Origin: Thiothrix sp.
GTDB lineage: Bacteria > Pseudomonadota > Gammaproteobacteria > Thiotrichales > Thiotrichaceae
Length of the DNA stretch: 64,000 nt
NCBI GenBank assembly: GCA_020442915.1
Contig: JAGRJD010000014.1
Coordinates: 40,955-104,954, forward strand
Reading direction: 5' to 3'
A model generated the notes under the pieces. It saw only the letters and a program-made list of their open reading frames with translations, had not been told where the DNA came from and made no database searches. The stretch's first letter is position 1, and the number at the start of each line of letters is the position of its first letter. This document shows positions 1 to 8,081 of the stretch, in pieces. A program made the translations under genes and the position numbers.

Positions 1-193
1 CGTTCTGGCATACGGACTGGGAATCAATCATGCCCGGTAACAAATACCGCCCCCCGGCGTCCAGAACCTGATCCGCCGCCCGCCCCTGCAAAGCACCAAG
101 CGCCTCAATCCGTCCGTGCCGGATCAGGACATCACCCTCCAGCACCGTTCCTTCATTGACAATATGCGCATTGACAATCAACAGGGAAGCCAT
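1..193 (-). CDS. Dihydroorotase-like amidohydrolase, N-terminal fragment
   Basis: The minus-strand reading frame starts MASLLIVNAHIVNEG and runs off the window after about 64 codons. The opening beta-strand, the 'GDVLIRHGRIEALG' segment and 'LLPGMID' are typical of the start of dihydroorotase and related cyclic amidohydrolases, the third step of pyrimidine synthesis. It lies 30 bp downstream of folA and is probably its operon partner. Oddly, after GMID the frame reads SQSVCQN and not the histidine-containing metal-binding stretch (for example DDQVHFREPG) usual at that point. Either this is a divergent paralogue or there is a frame problem close to the window edge. The fold-level call is fairly safe; the exact enzyme is not. 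Confidence 0.55.
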   Translation of the reverse strand, partial: MASLLIVNAHIVNEGTVLEGDVLIRHGRIEALGALQGRAADQVLDAGGRYLLPGMIDSQSVCQN

Positions 194-223
194 CAGGGCA
201 CTCCATCAACAATAAGGCACGGG

Positions 224-715
224 TCAGGCATGCCGACGCTCAAGCACCAGAAAGGTGCACGAATAGGGGTTTTTTGCATCAGCTTCGCTCTCAAAACGCC
301 GGCATTCCTGCCACTGTCTGTCATCAAGGGAACCCGGAAAACAGGTATCTCCCTGGAGCCTGGCATGAACCAGTGTCAAATAAATACGCTGTGCCAGCGG
401 AAGAAAATGGGCGTAGAGCTGTGCTCCGCCAATGATCATGATTTCAGGCGCTGCACCTGACAGGGCCTGCACTTCCTCCGGTGCCGATACCACTTCGGCC
501 CCCCGGGCCTGGAATCCGTCCGAACGGGAAACAACAATATTGCGCCGCCCCGGAAGCGCCCTGCCCAGTGACTCCCAGGTTCTGCGCCCCATGACAACCG
601 GCTTTCCCAGCGTATTCTGCCTGAACCAGGCCAGATCAGCCGGCAGGTGCCAGGGCATGTCCCCCTGCAGGCCGATCACGTGCTCCGGGGTCATGGCCAC
701 AATCAACGCATACAA
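224..715 (-). CDS. folA: Dihydrofolate reductase
   Basis: This gene encodes the cytosolic enzyme that reduces dihydrofolate to tetrahydrofolate with NADPH, closing the cycle opened by thymidylate synthase (thyA lies at 21.4 kb). The 163-residue length is normal for the bacterial chromosomal enzyme. Visible hallmarks are MPWHLPADLAWF with the catalytic Asp at residue 27, VVMGRRTWESLG for NADPH binding, NIVVSR, and IMIIGGAQLY. It sits 10 bp after sspB and 30 bp before the dihydroorotase-like fragment, so it probably shares the sspA transcript. Nothing looks damaged. Confidence 0.97.
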   Translation of the reverse strand: MYALIVAMTPEHVIGLQGDMPWHLPADLAWFRQNTLGKPVVMGRRTWESLGRALPGRRNIVVSRSDGFQARGAEVVSAPEEVQALSGAAPEIMIIGGAQLYAHFLPLAQRIYLTLVHARLQGDTCFPGSLDDRQWQECRRFESEADAKNPYSCTFLVLERRHA

Positions 716-725
716 AACCGCAACC

Positions 726-1277
726 CTATTTTACAACCCGCAACGAAGGGCGCGAACGTGGCGGCGGGTTATCCTCACCCAGATCATCATCGTCCCTGCT
801 GTCACTGCCCTGCCCATCAGCTTCCGGCTCATCGACAAGGGGTTCAGGGGATAAGGCCGCATCCTGGTCCGGGGAGTCAACAGCACTCAGACCAGGACGC
901 CGACTGCCTCCCGCGTCCTCCGGTGCTTCACCAGTCCCGTCATATTCCGTTTCCGGAAAGCTGACCATCTCATTGGGGGTTTCACGTGCATAAATGGCGA
1001 TCACAGCCGGCATGGGGCAATAAAGGTAATGGGCAACACCACTGAAGCGGGCCGTGAAACTGACAGCACTGTTATCCATGACAAAATCCCCGACAGCACC
1101 AGGGTGGATGTTAAGCACAATCCGCCCGTCACGGACATAACGTCGCGGAACTTCCACATCCGCCAGCGTGGCATCCACCACGATGTGGGGTGTCATGCCA
1201 TTATCGACAATCCAGTCGTAAAACGCCCGCAGCAGGTAGGGACGTTTGGGCGTTGTGGTTCTGGTCGTCGTACTCAT
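726..1277 (-). CDS. sspB: Stringent starvation protein B, ClpXP adaptor
   Basis: SspB delivers ssrA-tagged, ribosome-rescued polypeptides to ClpXP. The N-terminal substrate-binding domain (about residues 1-115) is recognisable by YLLRAFYDWIVDNGMTPHIVVD and LNIHPGAVGDF-type segments. A long acidic, low-complexity linker follows, and the protein ends in RPSLRVVK, which matches the ClpX-binding tail known from E. coli SspB. At 183 residues the linker is slightly longer than in E. coli. The start overlaps the sspA stop by 4 bp, the usual translationally coupled sspA-sspB arrangement. Confidence 0.95.
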   Translation of the reverse strand: MSTTTRTTTPKRPYLLRAFYDWIVDNGMTPHIVVDATLADVEVPRRYVRDGRIVLNIHPGAVGDFVMDNSAVSFTARFSGVAHYLYCPMPAVIAIYARETPNEMVSFPETEYDGTGEAPEDAGGSRRPGLSAVDSPDQDAALSPEPLVDEPEADGQGSDSRDDDDLGEDNPPPRSRPSLRVVK

Positions 1278-1903
1278 GGCCGGATTGCTTTTTCCACCTT
1301 GCTCAGGGACTGCTGAAAACCGTCACGGGAAAAAATGCGGTCCATGTACTTGAGGATGGGACGGGCCTGTTTGCCGGAAACATCAATTCCGTATTTGGGC
1401 AGACGCCACAACACCGGCCCGATGGTGCAATCCACCAAGGTATATTCATCACTCAGAAAGTAGGGCTTGATCGAAAACACTTCCGCAGCCGACAGCACAC
1501 CTTCACGCAGAATCTTGCGCGCTGCTTCCGCCAGCTTGGCATCACCGCTTTCAATATCATCAATCAGTGAAAACCAGTCCTTCTCAATCCGGTACAGGGC
1601 CAGACGCGAGTGGGCACGGGCAACCGGATCGACCGGCATCAGGGGCGGATGGGGAAAGCGCTCATCCAGATACTCCATGATGATGCGGGCGTCATACAAC
1701 ACCAGGTCCCGGTCAATCAGGGTCGGCGTGGTATTGTAGGGGTTCAGCTCAGCCAGCTCTTCCGGCTTGTCATTCGGATCCACATTCAGGATATCGACCG
1801 TGATGTCCTTTTCCGCCAACACCGTGCGCACCCGGTGGCTGTCGGCGCAGTCCTGGGAGGAAAACAGGGTCATGACGGAACGGCGGCTGGAAATCGATGC
1901 CAT
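1274..1903 (-). CDS. sspA: Stringent starvation protein A, GST-fold RNA polymerase-associated protein
   Basis: SspA is a glutathione-S-transferase-fold protein that binds RNA polymerase and adjusts transcription in stationary phase and stress. The 209-residue product has the thioredoxin-like N-terminal half (TLFSSQDCADSHRVR, then NPYNTTPTLIDRDLVLYDAR and IMEYLDERFPHPPLMP) and an all-helical C-terminal half. It is the first gene of the sspA-sspB-folA-dihydroorotase-like group. The petABC terminator lies just upstream at 1940-1976, so sspA needs its own promoter in the short gap at 1904-1940 or depends on readthrough. Confidence 0.95.
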   Translation of the reverse strand: MASISSRRSVMTLFSSQDCADSHRVRTVLAEKDITVDILNVDPNDKPEELAELNPYNTTPTLIDRDLVLYDARIIMEYLDERFPHPPLMPVDPVARAHSRLALYRIEKDWFSLIDDIESGDAKLAEAARKILREGVLSAAEVFSIKPYFLSDEYTLVDCTIGPVLWRLPKYGIDVSGKQARPILKYMDRIFSRDGFQQSLSKVEKAIRP

Positions 1904-1939
1904 GGCAGCGAAAGCTCCTTGTTCTCGTAGTTTTCATGC

Positions 1940-1976
1940 AAAAAACAAAGGCTACCCGGAACAGGTCCGGATAGCC
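1940..1976 (-). terminator. Intrinsic terminator of petABC
   Basis: Two 11-nt arms at 1950-1960 and 1966-1976 pair with a single mismatch around a 5-nt loop. On the minus strand the stem is followed by a run of T residues (TTTGTTTTTT). It lies 24 bp after the petC stop codon, as expected for a rho-independent terminator closing the bc1 operon. Confidence 0.85.
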
Positions 1977-2000
1977 CGTGGATTTTATACCAGAAGGGTG

Positions 2001-2756
2001 TTAATGAACATCCTTCCAGTATTCTTTCTTCAGGAAGTAGGCAAATACGGCAAACAGTCCCAGATAAATCAGCACCCAGACACCAATGCCCCTGCGATGC
2101 AACTGGGCCGGCTCACCGACATAGGTCAGGAAGTTGGTGAGGTCACGCACAATCTGGTCATATTCAGCCGGGGAGGCCGTACCTTCCTGCTCCAGTACCA
2201 GCTTCGGTTCAGCATGCGCATCGGCCCCTTCTGCCGCATGTTCCAGCGTCTGATAACCCTGCAGCTCCCACAACACATGCGGCATGCCGGCATTGGCGAA
2301 CACGGTATTGTTCACCCCCAGCGGACGTGAAGGGTCAAGGTAGAAGGATTTCAGAAAACTGTAAATCCAGTCCGGCCCGCGTGAACGCCCGGTCAGTGAC
2401 AGGTCCGGCGGCGCATTACCGAATGCCTCACTGCCGTATTTAGCCGTCATGCCGTTCTTCATCAGCTCGCCCACCTTGGTCGGCTCTCCGTCTGTGCGGG
2501 TGAAAATCAGGTTGTCGGCCACCTGCTCATCCGTCAGCCCCAGGTCCAGACCCACGCGGTTGTAACGGCTGAAGTTCAACGAGTGACAGCCCATGCAGTA
2601 GTTGACAAAGTACTTTGCTCCGCGCTGCAGGCTTTGTTCATTATGGACATCAATATCGGCATGCTGCAGCGCCACCTCCTCGGCTGCATGACCGGCGGAC
2701 AGGGGGAGCATGACAGCACCCAACGCAAACAGGATTCCTGCAATTGTGTTTTTCAT
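2001..2756 (-). CDS. petC: Cytochrome c1 subunit of the bc1 complex
   Basis: This is the membrane-anchored c-type haem subunit that takes electrons from the Rieske protein and passes them to a soluble cytochrome c. A cleavable signal peptide (MKNTIAGILFALGAVMLPL, cut near GHAAEE) precedes the haem motif CMGCH. A later AGMPHVLWELQG segment carries the likely Met axial ligand, and there is one C-terminal membrane helix before KKEYWKDVH. I chose the ATG at 2756 because GAGGAGC lies 6-9 nt upstream. A further in-frame ATG at 2771, overlapping the petB stop, would add five residues (MRSKA) before an otherwise normal signal peptide. Confidence 0.95.
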   Translation of the reverse strand: MKNTIAGILFALGAVMLPLSAGHAAEEVALQHADIDVHNEQSLQRGAKYFVNYCMGCHSLNFSRYNRVGLDLGLTDEQVADNLIFTRTDGEPTKVGELMKNGMTAKYGSEAFGNAPPDLSLTGRSRGPDWIYSFLKSFYLDPSRPLGVNNTVFANAGMPHVLWELQGYQTLEHAAEGADAHAEPKLVLEQEGTASPAEYDQIVRDLTNFLTYVGEPAQLHRRGIGVWVLIYLGLFAVFAYFLKKEYWKDVH

Positions 2757-2767
2757 GGCCTTGCTCC

Positions 2768-4195
2768 TCATTCAGTCACCCGCTCAGGGACCGCTTTTTC
2801 CTGATTGAAATCCTTCCGGTAGGCTGGCAGCAGCAGGGTCGCACCCAGATAAAGCAGAATCAGGGGGAACTGCTTGATCATCTGGGCCGCTTCTTCCGTG
2901 GCCTCGGCGTTGAAACGGAAAATGATGTCATAAAGCACCACGACGCCGACCAGAATGCCGAACCATTTGACATAGTTGACCCTCTGCGGATAGCTGTGCA
3001 GCCACAGCACGACAAAGAACAGGAAGTAGAGCTGGGTCATGCGGGTACCCAGCTCCTTGAACACCGGCGTGACCGGCTCGACCCCCATCCAGCCCAGCAC
3101 CAGGAATACCAGGGCAAACAGGATCAGGTTGGTCTTGTGGGCCTTGTTGCGGTAGCGCCAGGACTTGATCGGATTTTTATCCAGCCAGGGCAGCAGAAAC
3201 AGCACAATAATCGCCGAAAACATGGCCAGCGTGCCGTACCAAGGGTCGGGAATGGCACGCAGCACGGTGTAGAACGGCGTGAAATACCAGACCGGTGCAA
3301 TGTGTGCCGGGGTCTTGAGCGGATTCGCCGGTTCAAAGTTGGGTTTTTCCAGGAAGTATCCCCCCATCTCCGGCGCGAAGAAAACAATGGCGAAAAACAC
3401 AAACAGGAAGACCGCCACGCCCAGAATATCCTTCACGGTGTAGTAGGGATGGAACGGAATGCCGTCCTTGGGAGCCGTCTCTTCCCAGCGGTTGCCTTTC
3501 GGTCCCTGCTTGATTTCAACACCATCCGGGTTGTTGGAACCCACGGCATGCAATGCCACAATGTGCACGAACACCAGCGCCGGCAGGATCAATACCGGCA
3601 GGAAGAAATGCAGAGCAAAGAAACGGTTCAGGGTGGCGTCGGACATGACGAAATCACCCCGGATCCAGGTGGAAAGCTCGTTACCGACCAGTGGCACGGT
3701 ATTGAACAGGTTGACGATAACCTGGGCCCCCCACAGGGACATCTGACCCCAGGGCAGCAGATAGCCCATGAAGGCCGTCGCCATCAGCACCACATAGATG
3801 GCCATGCCGATCAGCCACAGCAGCTCGCGCTTGCCCTTGTAGGACCCGTAGATCAGGCCCCGGTACATGTGCAGGTAGACCACCACGAAAAACGCGGAAG
3901 CACCCGTGGAATGCATGTAGCGGATAAACCAGCCCCCCGGTACGTCACGCATGATGTACTCGACCGAGGCAAAGGCCAGTGTGGCATCCGGTTTGTAATG
4001 GAAGGCCAGAAACAGGCCGGAGAAAATCTGGAACACCAGCACCAGCAGGGCCAGCGAGCCGAAGTAATACCAGAAGTTGAAATTCTTGGGGGCATAATAT
4101 TTGGCCAGATGGTAATTCCAGGTTTCCATCAGCGGGAAACGGTCTTCCACCCACCCCAGAAAGCCGGTGTAATCATGCTTTGGACGTTCAGCCAT
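2768..4195 (-). CDS. petB: Cytochrome b subunit of the bc1 complex
   Basis: The core membrane subunit of ubiquinol:cytochrome c oxidoreductase, binding both b haems and the two quinone sites. The 475-residue protein contains the expected helices, including YYFGSLALLVLVFQIFSGLF, HSTGASAFFVVVYLHMYRGL and LLPWGQMSLWGAQV, with paired histidines on helices B and D, plus the C-terminal helices that are a separate subunit in b6f complexes. It is therefore the full-length fused form. It overlaps petA by 1 bp and is followed directly by petC, giving the standard petABC order. No missing motifs were noted. Confidence 0.96.
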   Translation of the reverse strand: MAERPKHDYTGFLGWVEDRFPLMETWNYHLAKYYAPKNFNFWYYFGSLALLVLVFQIFSGLFLAFHYKPDATLAFASVEYIMRDVPGGWFIRYMHSTGASAFFVVVYLHMYRGLIYGSYKGKRELLWLIGMAIYVVLMATAFMGYLLPWGQMSLWGAQVIVNLFNTVPLVGNELSTWIRGDFVMSDATLNRFFALHFFLPVLILPALVFVHIVALHAVGSNNPDGVEIKQGPKGNRWEETAPKDGIPFHPYYTVKDILGVAVFLFVFFAIVFFAPEMGGYFLEKPNFEPANPLKTPAHIAPVWYFTPFYTVLRAIPDPWYGTLAMFSAIIVLFLLPWLDKNPIKSWRYRNKAHKTNLILFALVFLVLGWMGVEPVTPVFKELGTRMTQLYFLFFVVLWLHSYPQRVNYVKWFGILVGVVVLYDIIFRFNAEATEEAAQMIKQFPLILLYLGATLLLPAYRKDFNQEKAVPERVTE

Positions 4196-4788
4196 TATGC
4201 AGCCCCTCCGTTTTCACCAATCAGGATTGTATGCTCGTCCTCAAAATAATAAGGCGGCACTTCAAGGTTGGCTCCGGCAGGAACATTCTTGAATACCCGC
4301 CCGGCCAGATCAAAACGGGAGCCATGGCAGGCACAATACCAGCCACCTTTCCAGTCCGCCCCCAGATCGGCAGGAGCCACCTCCGGGCGATACGTGGGTG
4401 AACAGCCCAGATGGGTGCAGATACCGACCAGCACAAGGTACTTGGCTTCCCGTGAGCGGTATTCATTCTTTGCATATTCCGGCTGCTGCGGCATTTCCGA
4501 CTTCGGATCTTTCAAGCGATTGTCAAGACCGGGTAGCGCCGCCAGCATCTCTTCCGTCCGGTTCACCACCCAGACCGGCTTGCCACGCCACATGACAAGC
4601 TGCAACATCCCCGGCTCCAGTTTGCTGATATCAACCTCTACCGGCGCACCGGCTGCCAAAGCCCGTGCACTGGGAGACATTGAATACAGAAACGGAGTCA
4701 CCAACGCGGCTGCACCGGCTGCACCAACCACGGAGGTTGATGCCACCAGAAAACGGCGGCGCTTAACGTCTACTCCAGAATTTGCCAT
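4195..4788 (-). CDS. petA: Rieske iron-sulfur subunit of the bc1 complex
   Basis: This subunit carries the Rieske [2Fe-2S] cluster between quinol and cytochrome c1. The two cluster loops are visible as CTHLGCSP and CHGSRFD. The N-terminus has a twin-arginine-type motif (KRRRFLVAST) followed by a hydrophobic stretch, which fits the uncleaved Tat anchor of this family. The ATG at 4788 (MANSGVDVKRR) is preferred over an in-frame ATG 108 bp upstream, because that extension has no family resemblance and a GGGAGTGAG ribosome site lies before 4788. It is the first gene of petABC. Confidence 0.95.
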   Translation of the reverse strand: MANSGVDVKRRRFLVASTSVVGAAGAAALVTPFLYSMSPSARALAAGAPVEVDISKLEPGMLQLVMWRGKPVWVVNRTEEMLAALPGLDNRLKDPKSEMPQQPEYAKNEYRSREAKYLVLVGICTHLGCSPTYRPEVAPADLGADWKGGWYCACHGSRFDLAGRVFKNVPAGANLEVPPYYFEDEHTILIGENGGAA

Positions 4789-5068
4789 ATCAAGCTCACT
4801 CCCAAATTTCCAAACAAGACACTGGCTGTCACCAGGGAACTGCAGCCAGCCAAATTCCTTGACCCCCTGCAGGTTCCACTCCGGTTTCGGGATCACTGCA
4901 GACAGTCTGTTAATGCGCGCTGAAAAACCCGCCAGAGTGGCCGGTCTGACAGAAAAACCAAGTCTGTGAACCGGGAGCCGCCCCCGGTAGCGCCGGATCA
5001 GATGCAGCCAAATGCAACGCTAATTCGGCGGGGATGATACCACAAAAAAAGCGCTGGAATACCGCCAA

Positions 5069-5827
5069 TCAGGCCGGATTATCAATATCCACGAATTTGT
5101 GCTGCAGGCCGAACTGGCCGGCAAGCGCCTGCCCCAGGGCCTGAATACCATAGCGCTCGGTGGCATGATGACCGGCGGCAATGTAATGGATACCGTTTTC
5201 ACGCGCTTCATGCACGGTCTGCTCTGAAATCTCCCCGCTCAGGAAAGCATCCAGGCCCAGCGCAATGGCATGGCTGATATAACTCTGGGCACCCCCGGTA
5301 CACCAGCCGATGCTGCGGACGGGATGCTCCCCGCCACTCACCAGCAGTGGTGTCCGGCCCAGAGCCTGTGCCACCTGCTGCCCGAAAGCCGCCAAGGTCA
5401 TGGCCGCCGGCAGGCAGCCGAAATGCCCTACGCCCTGCAACCCGCGTGCATCCAGCACACCATCGGACAGGATGCCAAGCTGCCGGGCCAGCTGCGCATT
5501 GTTGCCCAGCTCCGGATGGGCATCCAGCGGCAGGTGATAGGCAAACAGATTGATGTCATGCGCCAGCAGGGTGGCAATGCGCCTGCGCTTCATGCCGCGC
5601 AGGACCGGCGCCTCGTTTTTCCAGAAATAGCCATGATGCACCAACACGGCATCCGCACCTGCCACTACCGCAGCGTCCAGCAGGGCCTGTGAAGCCGTAA
5701 CGCCGGTGACGATACGGTGAATGGCTGCCCGGCCCTCCACCTGCAACCCGTTGGGGGCATAATCATGGAAGTGTTCCACCTCCAGCTGCTCGGCCAGATA
5801 GCGTTCCAGTGCCAGATTTGTGACCAT
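5069..5827 (-). CDS. Nif3-like dinuclear metal centre protein (YbgI/YqfO family)
   Basis: A 252-residue member of the Nif3/YbgI family, toroidal hexamers that bind two metal ions. Some members have GTP cyclohydrolase 1 type 2-like annotation, but the cellular role is unsettled. Metal-ligand segments are visible: VLVHHGYFWKNE near residue 65, HLPLDAHPELGNNAQLA near 100, and GHHATERYG near 220. Its start overlaps the hisC stop by the ATGA pattern, so the two are translationally coupled. That linkage need not mean a shared pathway. The family call is firm; the biochemical function is not known. Confidence 0.9.
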   Translation of the reverse strand: MVTNLALERYLAEQLEVEHFHDYAPNGLQVEGRAAIHRIVTGVTASQALLDAAVVAGADAVLVHHGYFWKNEAPVLRGMKRRRIATLLAHDINLFAYHLPLDAHPELGNNAQLARQLGILSDGVLDARGLQGVGHFGCLPAAMTLAAFGQQVAQALGRTPLLVSGGEHPVRSIGWCTGGAQSYISHAIALGLDAFLSGEISEQTVHEARENGIHYIAAGHHATERYGIQALGQALAGQFGLQHKFVDIDNPA

Positions 5828-6897
5828 CAGCGGACCTCCCGTGCCAGAATGGCCTCACAAGCCGCCAGCAGGGCCGCTATTTCCGCATCGGTCCCGATGG
5901 TGATGCGCAGGTACTCCCGGATGCGCGGTTTGCTGAAATGGCGCACCAGAATGCCACGGGCCCGCAGGGCCTGATAAAACGCCGCGGCATCCCCCTGCGG
6001 CGGGCGGGCAAAAATGAAGTTGGCACTGGAAGGCAACAGGCGGAAACCCAGCTGTTCCAGCCCCGTGCACGCTGTCGTGCGGGTATGTGCCACCCGCTCG
6101 CACAGCTGTTCCAGATAAGCCCGGTCCGCCACGGCAGCAGCAGCGGCGGCCAGTGCCATGCGCCCCAGCGGATAGGAATTGAAGGAGTTCTTGACCCGCT
6201 CCAGGCCTTCAATCAGCGCCGCATCCCCCACCGCGAACCCGACCCGCAGCCCGGCCAGCGCCCGTGACTTGGACAGGGTCTGCACCACCAGCAGGTTGGG
6301 GTAGCGGGTAATCAGGGGCACCACCGTTTCGGCCCCGAAATCCACGTAAGCCTCATCCACCACCACCACCGAATCCCGATTGCGTTGCAGCAGCACCTCA
6401 ATCTCCCTGCGGCTCAGGGCCATACCGGTCGGCGCATTGGGATTGGGGAAAATAATGCCGCCATTTTCAGACGGATAATCGTCCAGAACCAGGCGAAAGT
6501 CCTCCCGCAACGGCACCGTGCGGGCCTCAATCTGGTACAATCCCGCATAAACCGGGTAAAAACTGTAGCTGATATCCGGAAACAGCACCGGTTCACCCTG
6601 CCTGAAAAAAGCCTGGAACACATGCGCCAGTACTTCATCCGAGCCATTCCCGACAAAGACATTGCCACGTTCAAGCCCGAAGAAGGCGGCCACTGCATCC
6701 TTGAGTACCTCCCCGTTCGGGTCCGGGTACAGACGCAGCAACTCGCCTCCGGCGGTCTGAATGGCAGCCAGCGCCAGTGGTGATGGCGGATAGGGGGATT
6801 CGTTGGTGTTCAGTTTGATGTAACGCTGATCCTTGGGCTGCTCCCCCGGCACATACGGGTCAAGCTTATGCACCACAGGGCTCCAGTATCGGCTCAT
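5827..6897 (-). CDS. hisC: Histidinol-phosphate aminotransferase
   Basis: A PLP-dependent fold-type I aminotransferase that converts imidazole-acetol phosphate and glutamate to histidinol phosphate. The sequence shows the substrate-binding [12 protein letters not shown] segment, [25 protein letters not shown] and the PLP lysine in [16 protein letters not shown] (about residue 210). The ATG at 6897 (MSRYWSPVV) is chosen because GGAG lies 6 nt upstream; an ATG 30 bp further up lacks such a site. The gene is not in a his operon here: its only close neighbour is the overlapping Nif3-like gene. Confidence 0.92.
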   Translation of the reverse strand: MSRYWSPVVHKLDPYVPGEQPKDQRYIKLNTNESPYPPSPLALAAIQTAGGELLRLYPDPNGEVLKDAVAAFFGLERGNVFVGNGSDEVLAHVFQAFFRQGEPVLFPDISYSFYPVYAGLYQIEARTVPLREDFRLVLDDYPSENGGIIFPNPNAPTGMALSRREIEVLLQRNRDSVVVVDEAYVDFGAETVVPLITRYPNLLVVQTLSKSRALAGLRVGFAVGDAALIEGLERVKNSFNSYPLGRMALAAAAAAVADRAYLEQLCERVAHTRTTACTGLEQLGFRLLPSSANFIFARPPQGDAAAFYQALRARGILVRHFSKPRIREYLRITIGTDAEIAALLAACEAILAREVR

Positions 6898-7085
6898 GTC
6901 CCGCTCCAGCTTGGGCAAAACCGGCATGATATAAGGCCAAAACGGGATTTACCAGCAGGATGCCGGCTCCACCGGGACAATCGTCCGAACCCTTGCGGCA
7001 AAATCCGTACCGGAACTACACCTGCAGCATCCCGGTGTGTAAAATAAGTCCGACTCGGATAATTCCCGCCACCCAAGGAACCGCC

Positions 7086-8078
7086 ATGACTTCATTCAAA
7101 GCCTTTCGCATCCGGCAGCAGGACAAAAAAATCAGTGCCGGTTTTGCACAGATGACCCTTGACGAGCTGACGGCCGGCGAGGTGGTCATCAAAACCAGCT
7201 GGTCCAGCATCAACTACAAGGACGCCCTGGCCGCAACCGGTGCCGGCCGCATCCTGCGGCAGTACCCCCTCAACGGCGGCATCGACGTGGCCGGCAAGGT
7301 GGCAAGCTCCACCGACCCGCGCTTTCGTGAGGGTGATCCGGTGCTGGTCTGCGGTTGCGGGCTGTCGGAATACCGGGATGGCGGCTATGCCGAATATGTG
7401 CGCATCGGTGCAGACTGTGTGGTACTACTGCCATCCGGCATGACCGAACGGGAAGCCATGGCTATCGGCACTGCCGGTTTTACCGCGGCCCTGGCGGTGA
7501 TGCGCATGGAGCAGCTGGGACAGCAGCCGGACAGGGGGCCGGTGATTGTCACGGGCGCTACCGGCGGTGTCGGCAGTTTTGCCACCGACATGCTGGCTGC
7601 ACGCGGCTATCAGGTCACGGCCCTGACCGGCAAAGCGGATCATCACGCCTACCTGCAGGCGCTGGGTGCGAGTGAATTCCTGGACCGGCATACACTGGAG
7701 ATGGGCACCAAACCCCTGGAATCCATGCTTTGGGGCGGTGCGGTGGATAATGTCGGTGGTGACACCCTGGCCTGGCTCACCCGCACCACCAGACCCTTCG
7801 GCAATATTGCCAGCATCGGTCTGGCCGGTGGCTACCAGCTTGAAACCACTGTCATGCCCTTCATCCTGCGCGGGGTCTCCCTGATCGGGATCAACTCCAT
7901 CGAGATGCCGACCAGCATGCGCACCGAAGCCTGGCAACGGCTGGGCACCGACCTCAAACCACCGCACTTGGAACATATCGTGACCCGTGAAGTGGCGTTT
8001 GATGAGCTGCCGGATGCTTTCGGGGGCTACCTGAAAAGCAGTGTGGTCGGGCGTACCGTGGTACGGATCGGGGCCTAG
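7086..8078 (+). CDS. acuI: YhdH/AcuI-type NADPH-dependent oxidoreductase (acryloyl-CoA reductase family)
   Basis: A 330-residue zinc-independent medium-chain dehydrogenase/reductase. The YhdH/AcuI subfamily reduces acryloyl-CoA to propionyl-CoA and protects cells degrading DMSP or acrylate. Diagnostic segments are TSWSSINYKDALA, GGIDVAGKV, GTAGFTAALAV, the Rossmann loop GATGGVGSFATDML, and AVDNVGGDTLAW. No zinc-ligand cysteines of the alcohol dehydrogenase type are seen. The start is the ATG after AAGGAACCGCC. No other DMSP genes are adjacent, so acrylate as the natural substrate is inferred from the family. A GTG-initiated secreted protein begins 3 bp after its stop. Confidence 0.85.
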   Translation: MTSFKAFRIRQQDKKISAGFAQMTLDELTAGEVVIKTSWSSINYKDALAATGAGRILRQYPLNGGIDVAGKVASSTDPRFREGDPVLVCGCGLSEYRDGGYAEYVRIGADCVVLLPSGMTEREAMAIGTAGFTAALAVMRMEQLGQQPDRGPVIVTGATGGVGSFATDMLAARGYQVTALTGKADHHAYLQALGASEFLDRHTLEMGTKPLESMLWGGAVDNVGGDTLAWLTRTTRPFGNIASIGLAGGYQLETTVMPFILRGVSLIGINSIEMPTSMRTEAWQRLGTDLKPPHLEHIVTREVAFDELPDAFGGYLKSSVVGRTVVRIGA

Positions 8079-8081
8079 CAG

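Noticed and set aside
2744..4249. 501-codon plus-strand open frame opposite petB
   Set aside because: It is exactly antisense to a full-length cytochrome b, and its product is His/Gln/Gly-rich without domains. It is a by-product of GC-rich codon use.
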